A DNA stretch of 64,000 nucleotides, taken from the NCBI GenBank assembly GCA_949358305.1, contig CASHSZ010000088.1:23912-87911 (forward strand). The letters run 5' to 3'. The position numbers and the translations under genes are program-made. Positions 52,601-64,000 of the stretch are shown here, one piece after another; the first letter of the stretch is position 1; each line of letters begins with the position of its first letter. The DNA is from Strigamia acuminata. Lineage: Eukaryota > Arthropoda > Chilopoda > Geophilomorpha > Linotaeniidae. The notes under the pieces were generated by a model that was not told the origin of the DNA, searched no databases, and saw nothing but the letters and a program-made list of their open reading frames with translations.

Positions 52601-53500
52601 AGGCAAAAAATTAATTTTTCATCTTTGTTTCAACTTTTGTGACGTTTAAAATTGTGTTTTCAAGTTTTATGCCTCAAGTTGCATTGTCATCTGGCGTTTT
52701 GGGGCGTTTTGGGGCGTTCGCAGGCGTTTGCACGCGTTTTTTGGCGTTGTCACTCACTCAAGTGGCCATTTTTAGCCAATTTTCGAAGTAAAAATGGCCT
52801 TTTTTTATTAAAATGGCCATTTTCAGCCATTTGTCATAGTAAAAATGGCCATTTTCAGCCATTTTTTATAGTAAAAATGGCCATTTTTCATCCAAAATGG
52901 CCGTTTTTCATCCAAAATGACCATTTTTATCATTGACACGCTATAAAAATGTAACGTTTCAATGGCGTTTTGACGGAACCGGTAAGTTTTGAAATTTCCC
53001 GTGTCCCGTTATTGTGACTCCTCGTCCGGTTTCTCAGAACCGAAACCCTAATACAGGTGAATTAGTGACGCCTAATTTGTTTTAACAAATAAAGCAAACA
53101 ACATCTCGCCTCACTTCCAGTCTTGAAAATTAGTAAACGCCCCGGCGTTTATTCGAGGCAAGCCGTTGTTTTTACAGTAATTTCCTGGTTAGGGTTATTT
53201 TTTTTTTAACTCTTGAAGAAATAAGTTTGTTTTTTTCTCGCCTGCACGCGCGAGCTCGCATGAGAATGCTAAAAAATAAGCAAAAACGTTCTAAAACGCC
53301 CCAAAACGCTTCAAAATGCTCCAAAAAGCCTGAAAATCGTGCCACTCAAAGCAAAAAATTATGTTCGCATGTTTTTTGCCTCAAGTTGCACGGTTATCTG
53401 GCGTTTTGGTGCGTTCTTGGGGCGTTTTGGTGCGTTCTTGGGGCGTTTTCGGGCGTTTTTTTGGCGTTGTCACTCACTCCCACACTTTGCTGTCTTGTTT
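49700..53500. repeat. Cluster of fold-back units rich in AACGCC and GGCGTT
   Basis: At least four units of about 250 bp (about 50038-50290, 51030-51275, 52530-52765, 53235-53480) and one half unit (about 52215-52345). Each has a left arm with AACGCCAAAAAATGC and CTGAAAATCGCGCAACTCG, a short AT-rich loop, and an inverted right arm with TTTTTTGCCTCAAGTTGC and GGCGTTTTTTGGCGTTGTCA. Three are followed by ATGGCCATTTTTAGCC arrays (50285-50460, 51275-51390, 52755-52930). CGCCCCGGCGTTTATTCGAGG recurs near 50515, 50620, 52155, 53140 and 53850. ORFs here are not supported. Confidence 0.75.
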
Positions 53501-55159
53501 ATTACAATTTGGTTTAGCTGTTGTATTTATTTTTATTTGTTTTATGGTTATTTAATGTGTTTTTGTAGCATTCAAAATGTTTTGTTGCCTAATTTCTCGT
53601 TTTGGCGCCAACTGTTTGTTTGACAACGCCGTGTCAGAATTTAGGGATGATTCTGCTTTGGTTTCTAATTAAAAAAAAAATGTTGTTTTAATTTCAATTG
53701 TAACTGCTTATTATAACGTTATTATTAGTATTTTGTAAAGGTTCATTCTTTTTCCATGTTAATAAAAAATGAAGTAACTTTCGGTGAAAAAAAAAACAGT
53801 TAAATGCGGATCAAAATTAAACACACACGAGAAGTTTAATAAACGTCCCGGCGTTTATTCGAGGCAATACGGTACATTTGTGAAACCCAACTTGGAACCC
53901 GAAAATAACGTGGGGCCGTCTGAACACCTGGATTTGAATTTTCGTCTACGCGCGCGCCGACGCATGGGGAATGCGGGGTGGGGTTCCTTCCCAGTGTTCC
54001 GAACGAGTCAATTTCACCCCGAAAATATCCCGAAATTGCTGATACATGCATTTCGAGCCAGAAATATTGATCTTCATGTAAATTTTGATTGTTTAGCTTT
54101 TTTTTGAAATTTTACAAATTTTTCTCATCTCCTGCCTTCCTCGCTCATTTAACACCAAAATGGCCTGCATTGAGGATTTTTCCCATAATCCTTTTCACAC
54201 GTATGGAGCGCAAACAGTCGCAATAAATGAAATCAGCGGAATTCGGCCTTGAGTTTGCGACGCCATCTTGAATACGAGTAACAGCACAGTATGGTGTCAA
54301 TTATTCGAACTGATCGTAAGGCATGGGACAAAAATTGATTAAAAACGAACAAACATGATTAAAAATCAACAAAAATCGACTGAAATCGGACAATAATCAA
54401 TTCAGAATGACAAATAACGATTAAAATTGGCAAAAATTGTCACAAATAGAGAAAAACCGATTAAAAATCAGCAAGAAACCAATAGAAATTGATAAAATCA
54501 AATAAAAATTAACAAATATCCATTTTGTTTGCTTTTAAACAAATTAAGAACTTTGAAAACACACGACAATTTTAAACAGTAAACACCGGGGTCAAATAAG
54601 CGCCGCTACTCGTTTAAACACCGGGGAGGTGTTAGTGAAGTGCCTCGAGTGGAGAAATTAATAAACGCTCGAGGCACCACGGTAGGCTTATTAAACACAA
54701 AATATGAAACGCTCGATCTTCAACAGGCGCACACGCCCGAGAACACCTCGGCATGCCTCAGCACTCTCCAAGAAACGAGAAAAACCAAGGCAAAAAAAAA
54801 AAAAATACACCAAAATTAGGACTAAAATCAAACACACATGGGGCCCGGAAGATTGATAACATCCCGGCATATATTCAAGGCAGTACGCCATGTTTTTTCC
54901 ACCATTTTGTAAGTTTATTTCAATATTCATAAAGTTTATTGCTTTTTGTATCATTAGTAGTATTCCCTTGTGTGATGTGGTTTTATAAATATCACACACA
55001 ACTGCTTCTGCTGTTTTCTTCACGTTTATGCTTCGTGTATGCACGTGAAGCCCTCGCACATCTTTTGAGCACCTGTACACATTTGGACACGCTCAAGGTG
55101 CTACATCGCGCGCTCAAACGCACTAGATCGCGCGCGCAAACGCGCTACATCACGCATAT
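53501..55159. other. AT-rich repeat-derived spacer
   Basis: No gene recognised. The GATTAAAAATCAAC-type tract at about 54330-54510 is the inverted counterpart of 60340-60560, so the P2 palindrome may once have reached here. ACACCGGGG motifs lie near 54585 and 54620. An open frame ending near 54107 lacks recognisable domains. Confidence 0.4.
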
Positions 55160-55551
55160 TAGGGATAAGAACAGACCGGGATAGGGACTGGACTGGTAAT
55201 GTTTGCCCTATGCGGATACGGGACGGGACGGGATTACAGTTGCTAAATTCGTACTGCGAGGCGGAGACAATTTTCTAATTCCAGTTGTTATTTATCACTA
55301 TTAAGCCTAATATTGAGCCTGATAATGCTAAAATAAAGTAAATAAACAACAACAACAAACTCATTATTAAAAGTAAATTACACTGTATGACCAAAATATT
55401 GTTGTTTCTTTACTTTATTTTAGCATTATTAGGCCTAATATTAGGCTTAATACTGATTTATTTCAATTATGCAATCATACGCGCGTATTACGCTAACGTA
55501 ATGGACCCGGGACGGGTCGGGACCCGAAAATTGGTCCCGTTCTCATCCCTA
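55160..55551. mobile_element. hAT-like MITE, 392 bp
   Basis: Ends TAGGGATAAGAAC and GTTCTCATCCCTA are inverted; both flanks carry the 8-bp duplicate ACGCATAT (55152-55159 and 55552-55559). An 8-bp duplicate and TAGGG-type ends indicate mobilisation by a hAT transposase. The interior is itself strongly fold-back around 55310-55450 (TAAAATAAAGTAAA mirrored as TTTACTTTATTTTA). No coding capacity. Confidence 0.85.
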
Positions 55552-55789
55552 ACGCATATATATATCGCAGACATATCGCGCCCACGACAAAGCACAAACC
55601 CATGGCAGTCACCAAAGAATATTTACGCCGCTTCCACGCACGTTTTATTTTCTCACAGGCCTCTACACATTTAACTTGCGCGCGCACTTGCTACGTGCTC
55701 GTGTGGTCACAATAAATACCTAATTTTCATTAAAATAACGAATGAACGAAATCACTTCAACCACACTTGCTACGGTCGACGCATCGACG

Positions 55790-58700
55790 GCGATTCGCAT
55801 GCGTTACCCCAAATACCGATAAAAAATCGCAGAAAACACTAATCCCGACCCAAAAACCGCCAAAATTACCCTCAACACACGCCAACAACCTTCCACCACT
55901 TAAATTACACCGGAAAAAAACAATTTCAAACCGAAAAATCAACAAAAAAGGCCAAAAAAATATTGCAAACAAAGAGAAAAGATCAATTATCGAGGCAAAT
56001 CCCCACCACAAAACAACGCATCGCCGGTATACACTTAAGCGTACAGTGCACAACACTACTGTTTATTTTCAATGATCCAATAAATAAAATTTGAAACAAA
56101 GTTGAGTGGAATTGTACGTTTCTTGTATATTAAAGTTTTTATTTTGTTTGTTTACACTTAATTTTTTTTTTCCATCATAGAATGGCGACTCGATACTTTT
56201 GTAGCTCGAATTCACTTCGTAAACGTGGTCGGTGTTCATCACGCGTCAATGCGCTCGTGCAATAGTATAGGCGCGCATACGATTTGATGCGCGCAAAACT
56301 TGCAAAACTTGCACGGAATTTGGGCAATTTTTGACAAATTTCAGCAGATTTTTGCCTGTATTTGACAAATTTCAGAAGATTTTTGCCTATATTTGACAAA
56401 TTTCAGAAGATTTCCTCAATCCTCAAACATTTGCTGAAATTTCTCATAAAATTTCTAAAATTAATTGAAATTTGTCTGAAATTTGTCTGGAATTTGTCAA
56501 ATATTGTCAAAAATCCGTGGAAATTTGTCAAATACTGGCAAAAATCCATGTAAATTTGTCAAAAATTGCCATAATTCGGTGCAAATTGTGTTAGATATTG
56601 GAAAAATTTATTTTAACGCTTCCAACGCGCCAGTAAATCGCGCGTGCACACGCATGGATTTTTCGTCATAGTTGGATGCGCGCAAACCTCACGTAACTTG
56701 CGCCAAAATTTGGCAATTTTTGACAAATTTCAGCAGATTTTTGCCAGTATTTGACAAATTTCCACTGATTTTTGACAATATTTGACCCAACAACTGCGCC
56801 ACGTTCCAGGCGCCGGTTTAGGCATTTTAGACCCGTTTTAGACCGTTTTAGATGGCGAAAACGTTCTCTCCATCATTTTCTACCCCTGGGTGAGGTTTTC
56901 AGCGTTCATGATTGATGAAAAAGCTGTTTTCTAACTAGCTGTCCCATTGCTAGTTTTGGCGTCAGGTTTTAGCAACCTTCCGATCCGACTCTGTCGTCTG
57001 CACGACCTCCAAGACTGTTTTAGGGTTAATTTGAGTCAAATAATTCATTCTGGGGGTTGTTTTGGGTTTTTTACAAGTGTGTTTTTGTAGTTTTTATTGG
57101 TTTCAAACATTGTCAATTCTTTATACAAGTGTAACTTTCATTTCTCTGTATTTTGAGAACTTTGCATTGCAGCAAAGTTCATTTCTTGCCCCTTAATTAT
57201 TGTGTAATTGTTGGTTTTCAAGCCCGTTTTTTAACAATAACTTTATTTGAAGTGCCTATTGTTTCAGGCACGTGCTTCCACGTGCCTTTTATTGTTGAGC
57301 AATTTCTTGGGCAGTTGCGCTCCTGTTGCTAGCATTGCCGCGCGTTCTCCGCGCGTGTACTCGCGCGTTTCGCATCACACACATTCGGGTTCGATGGCCT
57401 ATCGCGGCGGCACATTGTGTGGCATAGCGCGGCACGTTGCAATTACGTGACGTGGCACGTTGCTGTTACGTGACGCGATAGCCAGTATTTAAGCAGGGGA
57501 TTCCATCATCGTTTACACAAATGCGCATTGCAACGTGGAGGCGCATTCGAGTCCTTTTCCCAAGCGAAATCGTATTCGATTCGCTTTCGAATCGAATACG
57601 AGTTTTGTCCTTTTTCAACGCGAAATCGTATTCGATTCGCTTTCGAATCGTATACGAGATGGTCGATGATTTTTGTTTCCCGGACTTTGATTCGTATTCG
57701 AGTTGTTACGAGTTCGTATTTTGATCGTATTCGTATTCGAATCGAATTCGAATCGTATTCGAATCGAATACGAATCGAATTCGAGTCGTATTCGAGATGG
57801 TCGATGATTTCCACTCGCTCGTATACGCGTTGTATACGAGCTCGTATTTTGATCGTAATCGTAAACAAATCGTTTACAAGTCGTATACAAGTTGTATACG
57901 ACGTGTATACACCTCGTATACGAACGAAGTTTGTGAAAACACAATTTCCAAATAAGACGTATGTGACTACTATGTGTTTTCATGTCGTAGTAAGTATCCG
58001 GTGGATTTTCCAAACTTCGTTCGTATACGAGGTGTATACACGTCGTATACAACTTGTATACGACTTGTAAACGATTCGTTTACGATTACGATCAAAATAC
58101 GAGCTCGTATACAACGCGTATACGAGCGAGTGGAAATCATCGACCATCTCGAATACGACTCGAATTCGATTAGTATTCGATTCGAATACGATTCGAATTC
58201 GATTCGAATACGAATACGATCAAAATACGAACTCGTAACAACTCGAATACGAGATAGTCGATGACCCGTTCCCGGACTTTGACTCGTACGACTCGTATTC
58301 GAGATGTATTCGAGATGTATTCGAATCGTATTCGAGTCGCATTCGAGATGGTCGATGATTTCCACTCGCTCGTATACGCGTTGTATACGAGCTCGTATTT
58401 TGATCGTAATCGTAAACGAATCGTTTACAAGTCGTATACAAGTCGTATACGACGTGTATACACCTCGTATACGAACGAAGTTTGGAAAATCCACCGGACA
58501 CTTACTACGACATGAAAACACATAGTAGTCACATACGTCTTATTTGGAAATTGTGTTTTCACAAACTTCGTTCGTATACGAGGTGTATACACGTCGTATA
58601 CAACTTGTATACGACTTGTAAACGATTCGTTTACGATTACGATCAAAATACGAGCTCGTATACAACGCGTATACGAGCGAGTGGAAATCATCGACCATCT

Positions 58701-60340
58701 CGAATACGACTCGAATTCGATTCGTATTCGATTCGAATACGATTCGAATTCGATTCGAATACGAATACGATCAAAATACGAACTCGTAACAACTCGAATA
58801 CGAATCAAAGTCCGGGAAACAAAAATCATCGACCATCTCGTATACGATTCGAAAGCGAATCGAATACGATTTCGCGTTGAAAAAGGACAAAACTCGTATT
58901 CGATTCGAAAGCGAATCGAATACGATTTCGCTTGGGAAAAGGACTCGAATGCGCCTCCACGTTGCAATGCGCATTTGTGTAAACGATGATGGAATCCCCT
59001 GCTTAAATACTGGCTATCGCGTCACGTAACAGCAACGTGCCACGTCACGTAATTGCAACGTGCCGCGCTATGCCACACAATGTGCCGCCGCGATAGGCCA
59101 TCGAACCCGAATGTGTGTGATGCGAAACGCGCGAGTACACGCGCGGAGAACGCGCGGCAATGCTAGCAACAGGAGCGCAACTGCCCAAGAAATTGCTCAA
59201 CAATAAAAGGCACGTGGAAGCACGTGCCTGAAACAATAGGCACTTCAAATAAAGTTATTGTTAAAAAACGGGCTTGAAAACCAACAATTACACAATAATT
59301 AAGGGGCAAGAAATGAACTTTGCTGCAATGCAAAGTTCTCAAAATACAGAGAAATGAAAGTTACACTTGTATAAAGAATTGACAATGTTTGAAACCAATA
59401 AAAACTACAAAAACACACTTGTAAAAAACCCAAAACAACCCCCAGAATGAATTATTTGACTCAAATTAACCCTAAAACAGTCTTGGAGGTCGTGCAGACG
59501 ACAGAGTCGGATCGGAAGGTTGCTAAAACCTGACGCCAAAACTAGCAATGGGACAGCTAGTTAGAAAACAGCTTTTTCATCAATCATGAACGCTGAAAAC
59601 CTCACCCAGGGGTAGAAAATGATGGAGAGAACGTTTTCGCCATCTAAAACGGTCTAAAACGGGTCTAAAATGCCTAAACCGGCGCCTGGAACGTGGCGCA
59701 GTTGTTGGGTCAAATATTGTCAAAAATCAGTGGAAATTTGTCAAATATAGGCAAAAATCTGCTGAAAATTTGTCAAAAATTGACCAAATTCCGTGCAAGT
59801 TTTGCAAGTTTTGTGCGCATCAAGCCATGCGCGCCTATACTATTGCACGAGCGCATTGACGCGTGATGAAAACCGACCACGTTTATATCAGTGAATTCGA
59901 GCTACAAAAGTATCGAATCGCCATTCTAGTATGGAACAAAAAAAATTAAAAAATAAAAACTTTAATATACGAGAAACGTACAATTCCACTCAACTTTGTT
60001 TCAAATTTTATTTATTGGATCATTAAAAATAAACAGTAGTGTTGTGCACTGTACACTTAAATGTATACCGCAGTACAAGTACCGCGGTCCCGGTACTGCA
60101 CCGGTACACGTAAAAACGCGAGTTTCTCAAATTTAAAAAGTTGATGTCGGCGGCGATGCGTTGTTTTGTGGTGAGAATTTGCCTCGAGAATTGATCTTAT
60201 CTCTTTGTTTGCAATATTTTTTTTGGCATTCTTTGTTGATTTTTCGGTTTGAATTTGTTTTTTTCCGGTGTAATTTGAGTGGTGGAAGGTTGTTGGGGTG
60301 TGTTGAGGGCAATTTTGGTTATTTGTTGATTTTTAATTGA
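55790..60340. repeat. Giant palindrome P2, about 4.5 kb
   Basis: The core arms, about 56700-58247 and 58248-59800, are nearly perfect inverted copies centred near 58248. Outer arms (about 55850-56335 and 59780-60320) pair after a roughly 400-bp extra segment in the left arm at 56340-56700. The centre (57540-58970) is made of short interleaved TCGTATTCGAATCGAATTCG and TCGTATACGA motifs, each self-complementary. Identical 67-codon frames occur on the two arms (57247-57450 plus, 59045-59248 minus); I do not regard them as genes. No terminal target duplicate could be fixed. Confidence 0.85.
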
Positions 60341-60589
60341 TTTAATCGTTTTCTGTTTGTTTTTGCTGGTTTTTAATCGATTTTTCTGTATTTTTGGTCA
60401 ATTTTTACCAATTGTAATTGTTATTTGTCATTCTGAATTGATTATTGTCCGATTTTATTCGATTATTGTCAGATTTCAGTCGATTTTTGTCGATTTCTAA
60501 TCAATGTTTATACATTTCTTATCAAGTTTTGTATATTTTTGTTGATTTTTAATCATATTTGTTCCTTTTTAATCAAAGTCGAAAACGAG

Positions 60590-60745
60590 TTGTAAATGCG
60601 TTCGTATGCGACGCGAACGCGTATTGGAGTCGATTCCAAGTTCGTATTCCATCGCGAACGCGCATTTGAGACGTAAACAAGTTTATCTTTTTCACTCTCG
60701 CTTGATCCCCCTTTATCGCGCCTCATTGCTCCTGTGAAAAAAAAA
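60590..60745 (+). repeat. Left boundary direct repeat of palindrome P3
   Basis: About 155 bp with ACGCGAACGCGT, GGAGTCGATTCC and CACTCTCGCT; recurs at 63838-63998 in the same orientation with about one change in ten. Confidence 0.8.
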
Positions 60746-61260
60746 TATATGAGAATGCACAGAAATGAACCTTCCAATACTTACATGAAAATTGGCAACC
60801 TTGACACAAAACAGTCTATCGACACTCCCAACACCACCCCGGACATTTTTCGGAAGAGTTTGGTCCACCCGGAATCCGCAGAATAGTCTCCCCCGAAATG
60901 CGGATTTCGCGGACGCCAATCCGCGAAAAGGATAAAAAATTTCCAATGTATAAACTTTATTTCTGTTTTCAGTTTCCTGATATGATTAAAGAAAATCCTA
61001 AATATTATTTCCAAACATTTATCAAATTCTTTTCAAAAGCAGTTGTGGAGGCGTCTACTACGAACGAGTCATCGTGGGCGTCAAATTTGAATATTTTTAA
61101 CTTTCTGCGTTTGCACGAATTCGCAGAATTCGTCCACTGGCATCGTGGCGACGCATGGTCGACATTTTGTATTCATATGTGACGCGCACTCTATTTACTC
61201 ACGTAGAACACACGAATCGCGCGCGTCAACGCGCACATGTAAATTTAGTTTCACTGAATC
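60746..61260. other. Unique-looking segment inside P3
   Basis: Includes the 60.80-60.93 kb stretch shared with 2.58-2.68 kb and otherwise mixed sequence. A plus-strand frame (60898-61182) is unrecognised and overlaps the repeat. No gene called. Confidence 0.4.
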
Positions 61261-61263
61261 GCG

Positions 61264-62060
61264 TACGAGTTTTTCCCTTTTTTCAACGCGAAATCGTATT
61301 CGACTCGCTTTCTAGTCGAGTACGAATTTTGCCCTTCTTCAACGCGAAATCGTATTCGACTCGCTTTCTAGTCGAGTACGAATTTTGCCCTTCTTCAACG
61401 CGAAATCGTATTCGACTCGTTTTCGAGTCGAATGCGAATTTTGCCCTTCTTCAACGCGAAATCGTATTCGACTCGTTTTCGAGTCGAATGCGAATTCGTA
61501 TTCGACTCGTTTTCGAGTCGAATGCGAATTTTGTCCTTCTTCAACGCGAAATCGTATTCGACTCGTTTTCGAGTCGAGTACGAATTTTGCCCTTCTTCAA
61601 CGCGAAATCGTATTCGACTCGTTTTCGAGTCGAGTACGAGTTTTGCCCTTCTTCAACGCGAAATCGTATTCGACTCGTTTTCGAGTCGAGTACGAGTTTT
61701 GCCCTTCTTCAACGCGAAATCGTATTCGACTCGTTTTCGAGTCGAGTACGAATTTTGCCCTTCTTCAACGCGAAATCGTATTCGACTCGTTTTCGAGTCG
61801 AGTACGAGTTTTGCCCTTCTTCAACGCGAAATCGTATTCGACTCGTTTTCGAGTCGAGTACGAGTTTTGCCCTTCTTCAACGCGAAATCGTATTCGACTC
61901 GTTTTCGAGTCGAGTACGAATTTTGCCCTTCTTCAACGCGAAATCGTATTCGACTCGTTTTCGAGTCGAGTACGAGTTTTGCCCTTCTTCAACGCGAAAT
62001 CGTATTCGACTCGTTTTCGAGTCGAGTACGAGTTTTGCCCTTCTTCAACGCGAAATCGTA
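61264..62060 (+). repeat. 56-bp tandem array, left arm of P3
   Basis: About 14 copies of a 56-bp unit (TTCTTCAACGCGAAATCG, then CGACTCG-TTTT-CGAGTCG, then TTTTGCCC). At least one unit carries a 30-bp internal insertion. The unit length is not a multiple of three and contains no stop in several frames, so long spurious ORFs arise. Confidence 0.9.
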
Positions 62061-62740
62061 TTCGATTCGCTTTCGAATCGTATACGAGATGGTCGATTTT
62101 TGTTTCCCGGACTTTGATTCGTATTCGAGTTGTTACGAGTTCGTATTTCGATCGTATTCGTATTCGAATCGAATTCGAATCGTATTCGAATCGAATACGA
62201 ATCGAATTCGAGTCGTATTCGAGATGGTCGATGATTTCCACTCGCTCGTATACGCGTTGTATACGAGCTCGTATTTTGATCGTAATCGTAAACGAATCGT
62301 TTACAAGTTGTATACAAGTTGTATACGACGTGTATACACCTCGTATACGAACGAAGTTTGTGAAAACACAATTTCCAAATAAGACGTATGTGACTACTAT
62401 GTGTTTTCATGTCGTAGTAAGTATCCGGTGGATTTTCCAAACTTCGTTCGTATACGAGGTGTATACACGTCGTATACAACTTGTATACGACTTGTAAACG
62501 ATTCGTTTACGATTACGATCAAAATACGAGCTCGTATACAACGCGTATATGAGCGAGTGGAAATCATCGACCATCTCGAATGCGACTCGAATACGATTCG
62601 AATACATCTCGAATACATCTCGAATACGAGTCGTACGAGTCAAAGTCCGGTAACGGGTCATCGTATTCGAGTTGTTACGAGTTCGTATTTTGATCGTATT
62701 CGTATTCGAATCGAATTCGAATCGTATTCGAATCGAATAC
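62061..62740. repeat. Centre of P3, copy of the P2 left-centre sequence
   Basis: About 62041-62640 matches 57611-58210 in direct orientation, including ATGTGTTTTCATGTCG at the middle. It links P2 and P3 by duplication. Confidence 0.8.
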
Positions 62741-62741
62741 G

Positions 62742-63830
62742 AATTCGCATTCGACTCGAAAACGAGTCGAATACGATTTCGCGTTGAAGAAGGGCAAAAT
62801 TCGTACTCGACTCGAAAACGAGTCGAATACGATTTCGCGTTGAAGAAGGGCAAAATTCGCATTCGACTCGAAAACGAGTCGAATACGAATTCGCATTCGA
62901 CTCGAAAACGAGTCGAATACGATTTCGCGTTGAAGAAGGGCAAAACTCGTACTCGACTCGAAAACGAGTCGAATACGATTTCGCGTTGAAGAAGGGCAAA
63001 ATTCGTACTCGACTCGAAAACGAGTCGAATACGATTTCGCGTTGAAGAAGGGCAAAATTCGCATTCGACTCGAAAACGAGTCGAATACGAATTCGCATTC
63101 GACTCGAAAACGAGTCGAATACGATTTCGCGTTGAAGAAGGGCAAAACTCGTACTCGACTCGAAAACGAGTCGAATACGATTTCGCGTTGAAGAAGGGCA
63201 AAACTCGTACTCGACTCGAAAACGAGTCGAATACGATTTCGCGTTGAAGAAGGGCAAAATTCGCATTCGACTCGAAAACGAGTCGAATACGAATTCGCAT
63301 TCGACTCGAAAACGAGTCGAATACGATTTCGCGTTGAAGAAGGGCAAAACTCGTACTCGACTCGAAAACGAGTCGAATACGATTTCGCGTTGAAGAAGGG
63401 CAAAACTCGTACTCGACTCGAAAACGAGTCGAATACGATTTCGCGTTGAAGAAGGGCAAAATTCGCATTCGACTCGAAAACGAGTCGAATACGATTTCGC
63501 GTTGAAGAAGGGCAAAACTCGTACTCGACTCGAAAACGAGTCGAATACGATTTCTCGTTGAAGAAGGGCAAAACTCGTACTCGACTCGAAAACGAGTCGA
63601 ATACGATTTCGCGTTGAAGAAGGGCAAAATTCGCATTCGACTCGAAAACGAGTCGAATACGATTTCGCGTTGAAGAAGGGCAAAACTCGTACTCGACTAG
63701 AAAACGAGTCGAATACGATTTCGCGTTGAAGAAGGGCAAAATTCGCATTCGACTCGAAAACGAGTCGAATACGATTTCGCGTTGAAGAAGGGCAAAATTC
63801 GTACTCGACTAGAAAGCGAGTCGAATACGA
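62742..63830 (-). repeat. 56-bp tandem array, right arm of P3
   Basis: The same 56-bp unit in the opposite orientation, about 17-18 copies; several 86-bp units with an extra CGAATTCGCATTCGACTCG piece. Together with the left array it forms large opposed arms. Confidence 0.9.
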
Positions 63831-63837
63831 GATCATT

Positions 63838-63998
63838 TTTTGATCTGGGTCGTGAATGCGTCCGTATGTCACGCGAACGCGTGTTGGAGTCGATTCCGAG
63901 TTCGTATTCCATCTTGAACGCGCATTGGAGACGTAAACCAGTTTATTTTACCCACTCTCGCTCGATCCCGCTTCATCGCTCCTTGTCGCTCCTGTGAA
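63838..63998 (+). repeat. Right boundary direct repeat of palindrome P3
   Basis: Copy of 60590-60745. Placed immediately after the right array, so it and its partner bound P3. Confidence 0.8.
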
Positions 63999-64000
63999 AA

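Noticed and set aside
53784-54107. 107-codon plus-strand ORF
   Set aside because: Begins inside repeat sequence and has no recognisable domain, splice signal or polyadenylation signal.
55160-55170. Telomere-like TTAGGG
   Set aside because: Single occurrence that forms the end of the hAT-like MITE.
57247-59248. Identical 67-codon ORFs and several 100-180 codon ORFs in P2
   Set aside because: Mirror copies on palindrome arms and TCG/CGA word repeats; no domain, no splice or polyadenylation context.
61264-63830. CRISPR-like regular array
   Set aside because: Units are tandem without unique spacers, and the DNA is eukaryotic.
61155-63872. Several ORFs of 300-400 codons on both strands
   Set aside because: They read through the 56-bp arrays in several frames; the unit is not a multiple of three and simply lacks stops. 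Translations are permutations of one short peptide.

Overview
The window is animal nuclear DNA, most likely from an invertebrate. Evidence: small genes split by GT-AG introns, AATAAA polyadenylation signals, CpG-rich and microsatellite-rich spacers, a fragment of eukaryotic ribosomal protein S23, and a Copia element whose primer-binding site matches 18 nt of the animal initiator tRNA-Met 3' end. The microsatellite load would fit a crustacean or similar genome, but I cannot fix the taxon from sequence alone. No prokaryotic feature is present.

Layout: 1-2.0 kb is a GC-rich palindrome that runs off the left edge. 2.9-9.2 kb holds a cluster of small spliced genes: an Ala-rich protein, a 50-residue protein, an acidic coiled-coil protein, a large Arg/Glu-rich coiled-coil protein, an orphan zinc-finger exon and an RPS23 pseudogene. 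9.58-19.47 kb is an intact Gypsy-class LTR retrotransposon on the minus strand. It has identical 583-bp LTRs, a GGGAAAC frameshift site at the gag/pol boundary, and a third ORF in the env position that encodes a Ulp1/C48-like cysteine protease. 19.6-31.4 kb is dominated by a repeat family that ends in a cUUCGg hairpin plus an (AAAT)n tail; between its copies lie a two-zinc-finger gene, a one-exon gene end and a gene with a duplicated exon. 32.46-40.40 kb is an intronless thymidine kinase cut inside its P-loop codons by an intact Copia element with identical 538-bp LTRs and a 5-bp target duplication. 40.7-47.4 kb has four more small spliced genes. 48-55 kb is repeat-derived: fold-back units rich in AACGCC/GGCGTT and a hAT-like MITE. 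55.8-64 kb consists of two very large palindromes, the second made of opposed 56-bp tandem arrays.

The small genes share an architecture. In five of them the start codon lies 0-5 nt after a splice acceptor, coding introns are short, most junctions are phase 0, and several introns carry a simple-sequence array. Two paralogous families recur (acidic coiled coil: three members; CPFC zinc finger: two), which suggests local duplication and exon shuffling. I recognise no pathway linking these genes. The only clear enzymes are the retroelement polyproteins, the retroelement-borne protease and the disrupted thymidine kinase.

Exon models come from reading splice signals and frames by eye, without transcript data. 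Repeat boundaries in the 19-31 kb and 45-49 kb blocks are approximate.
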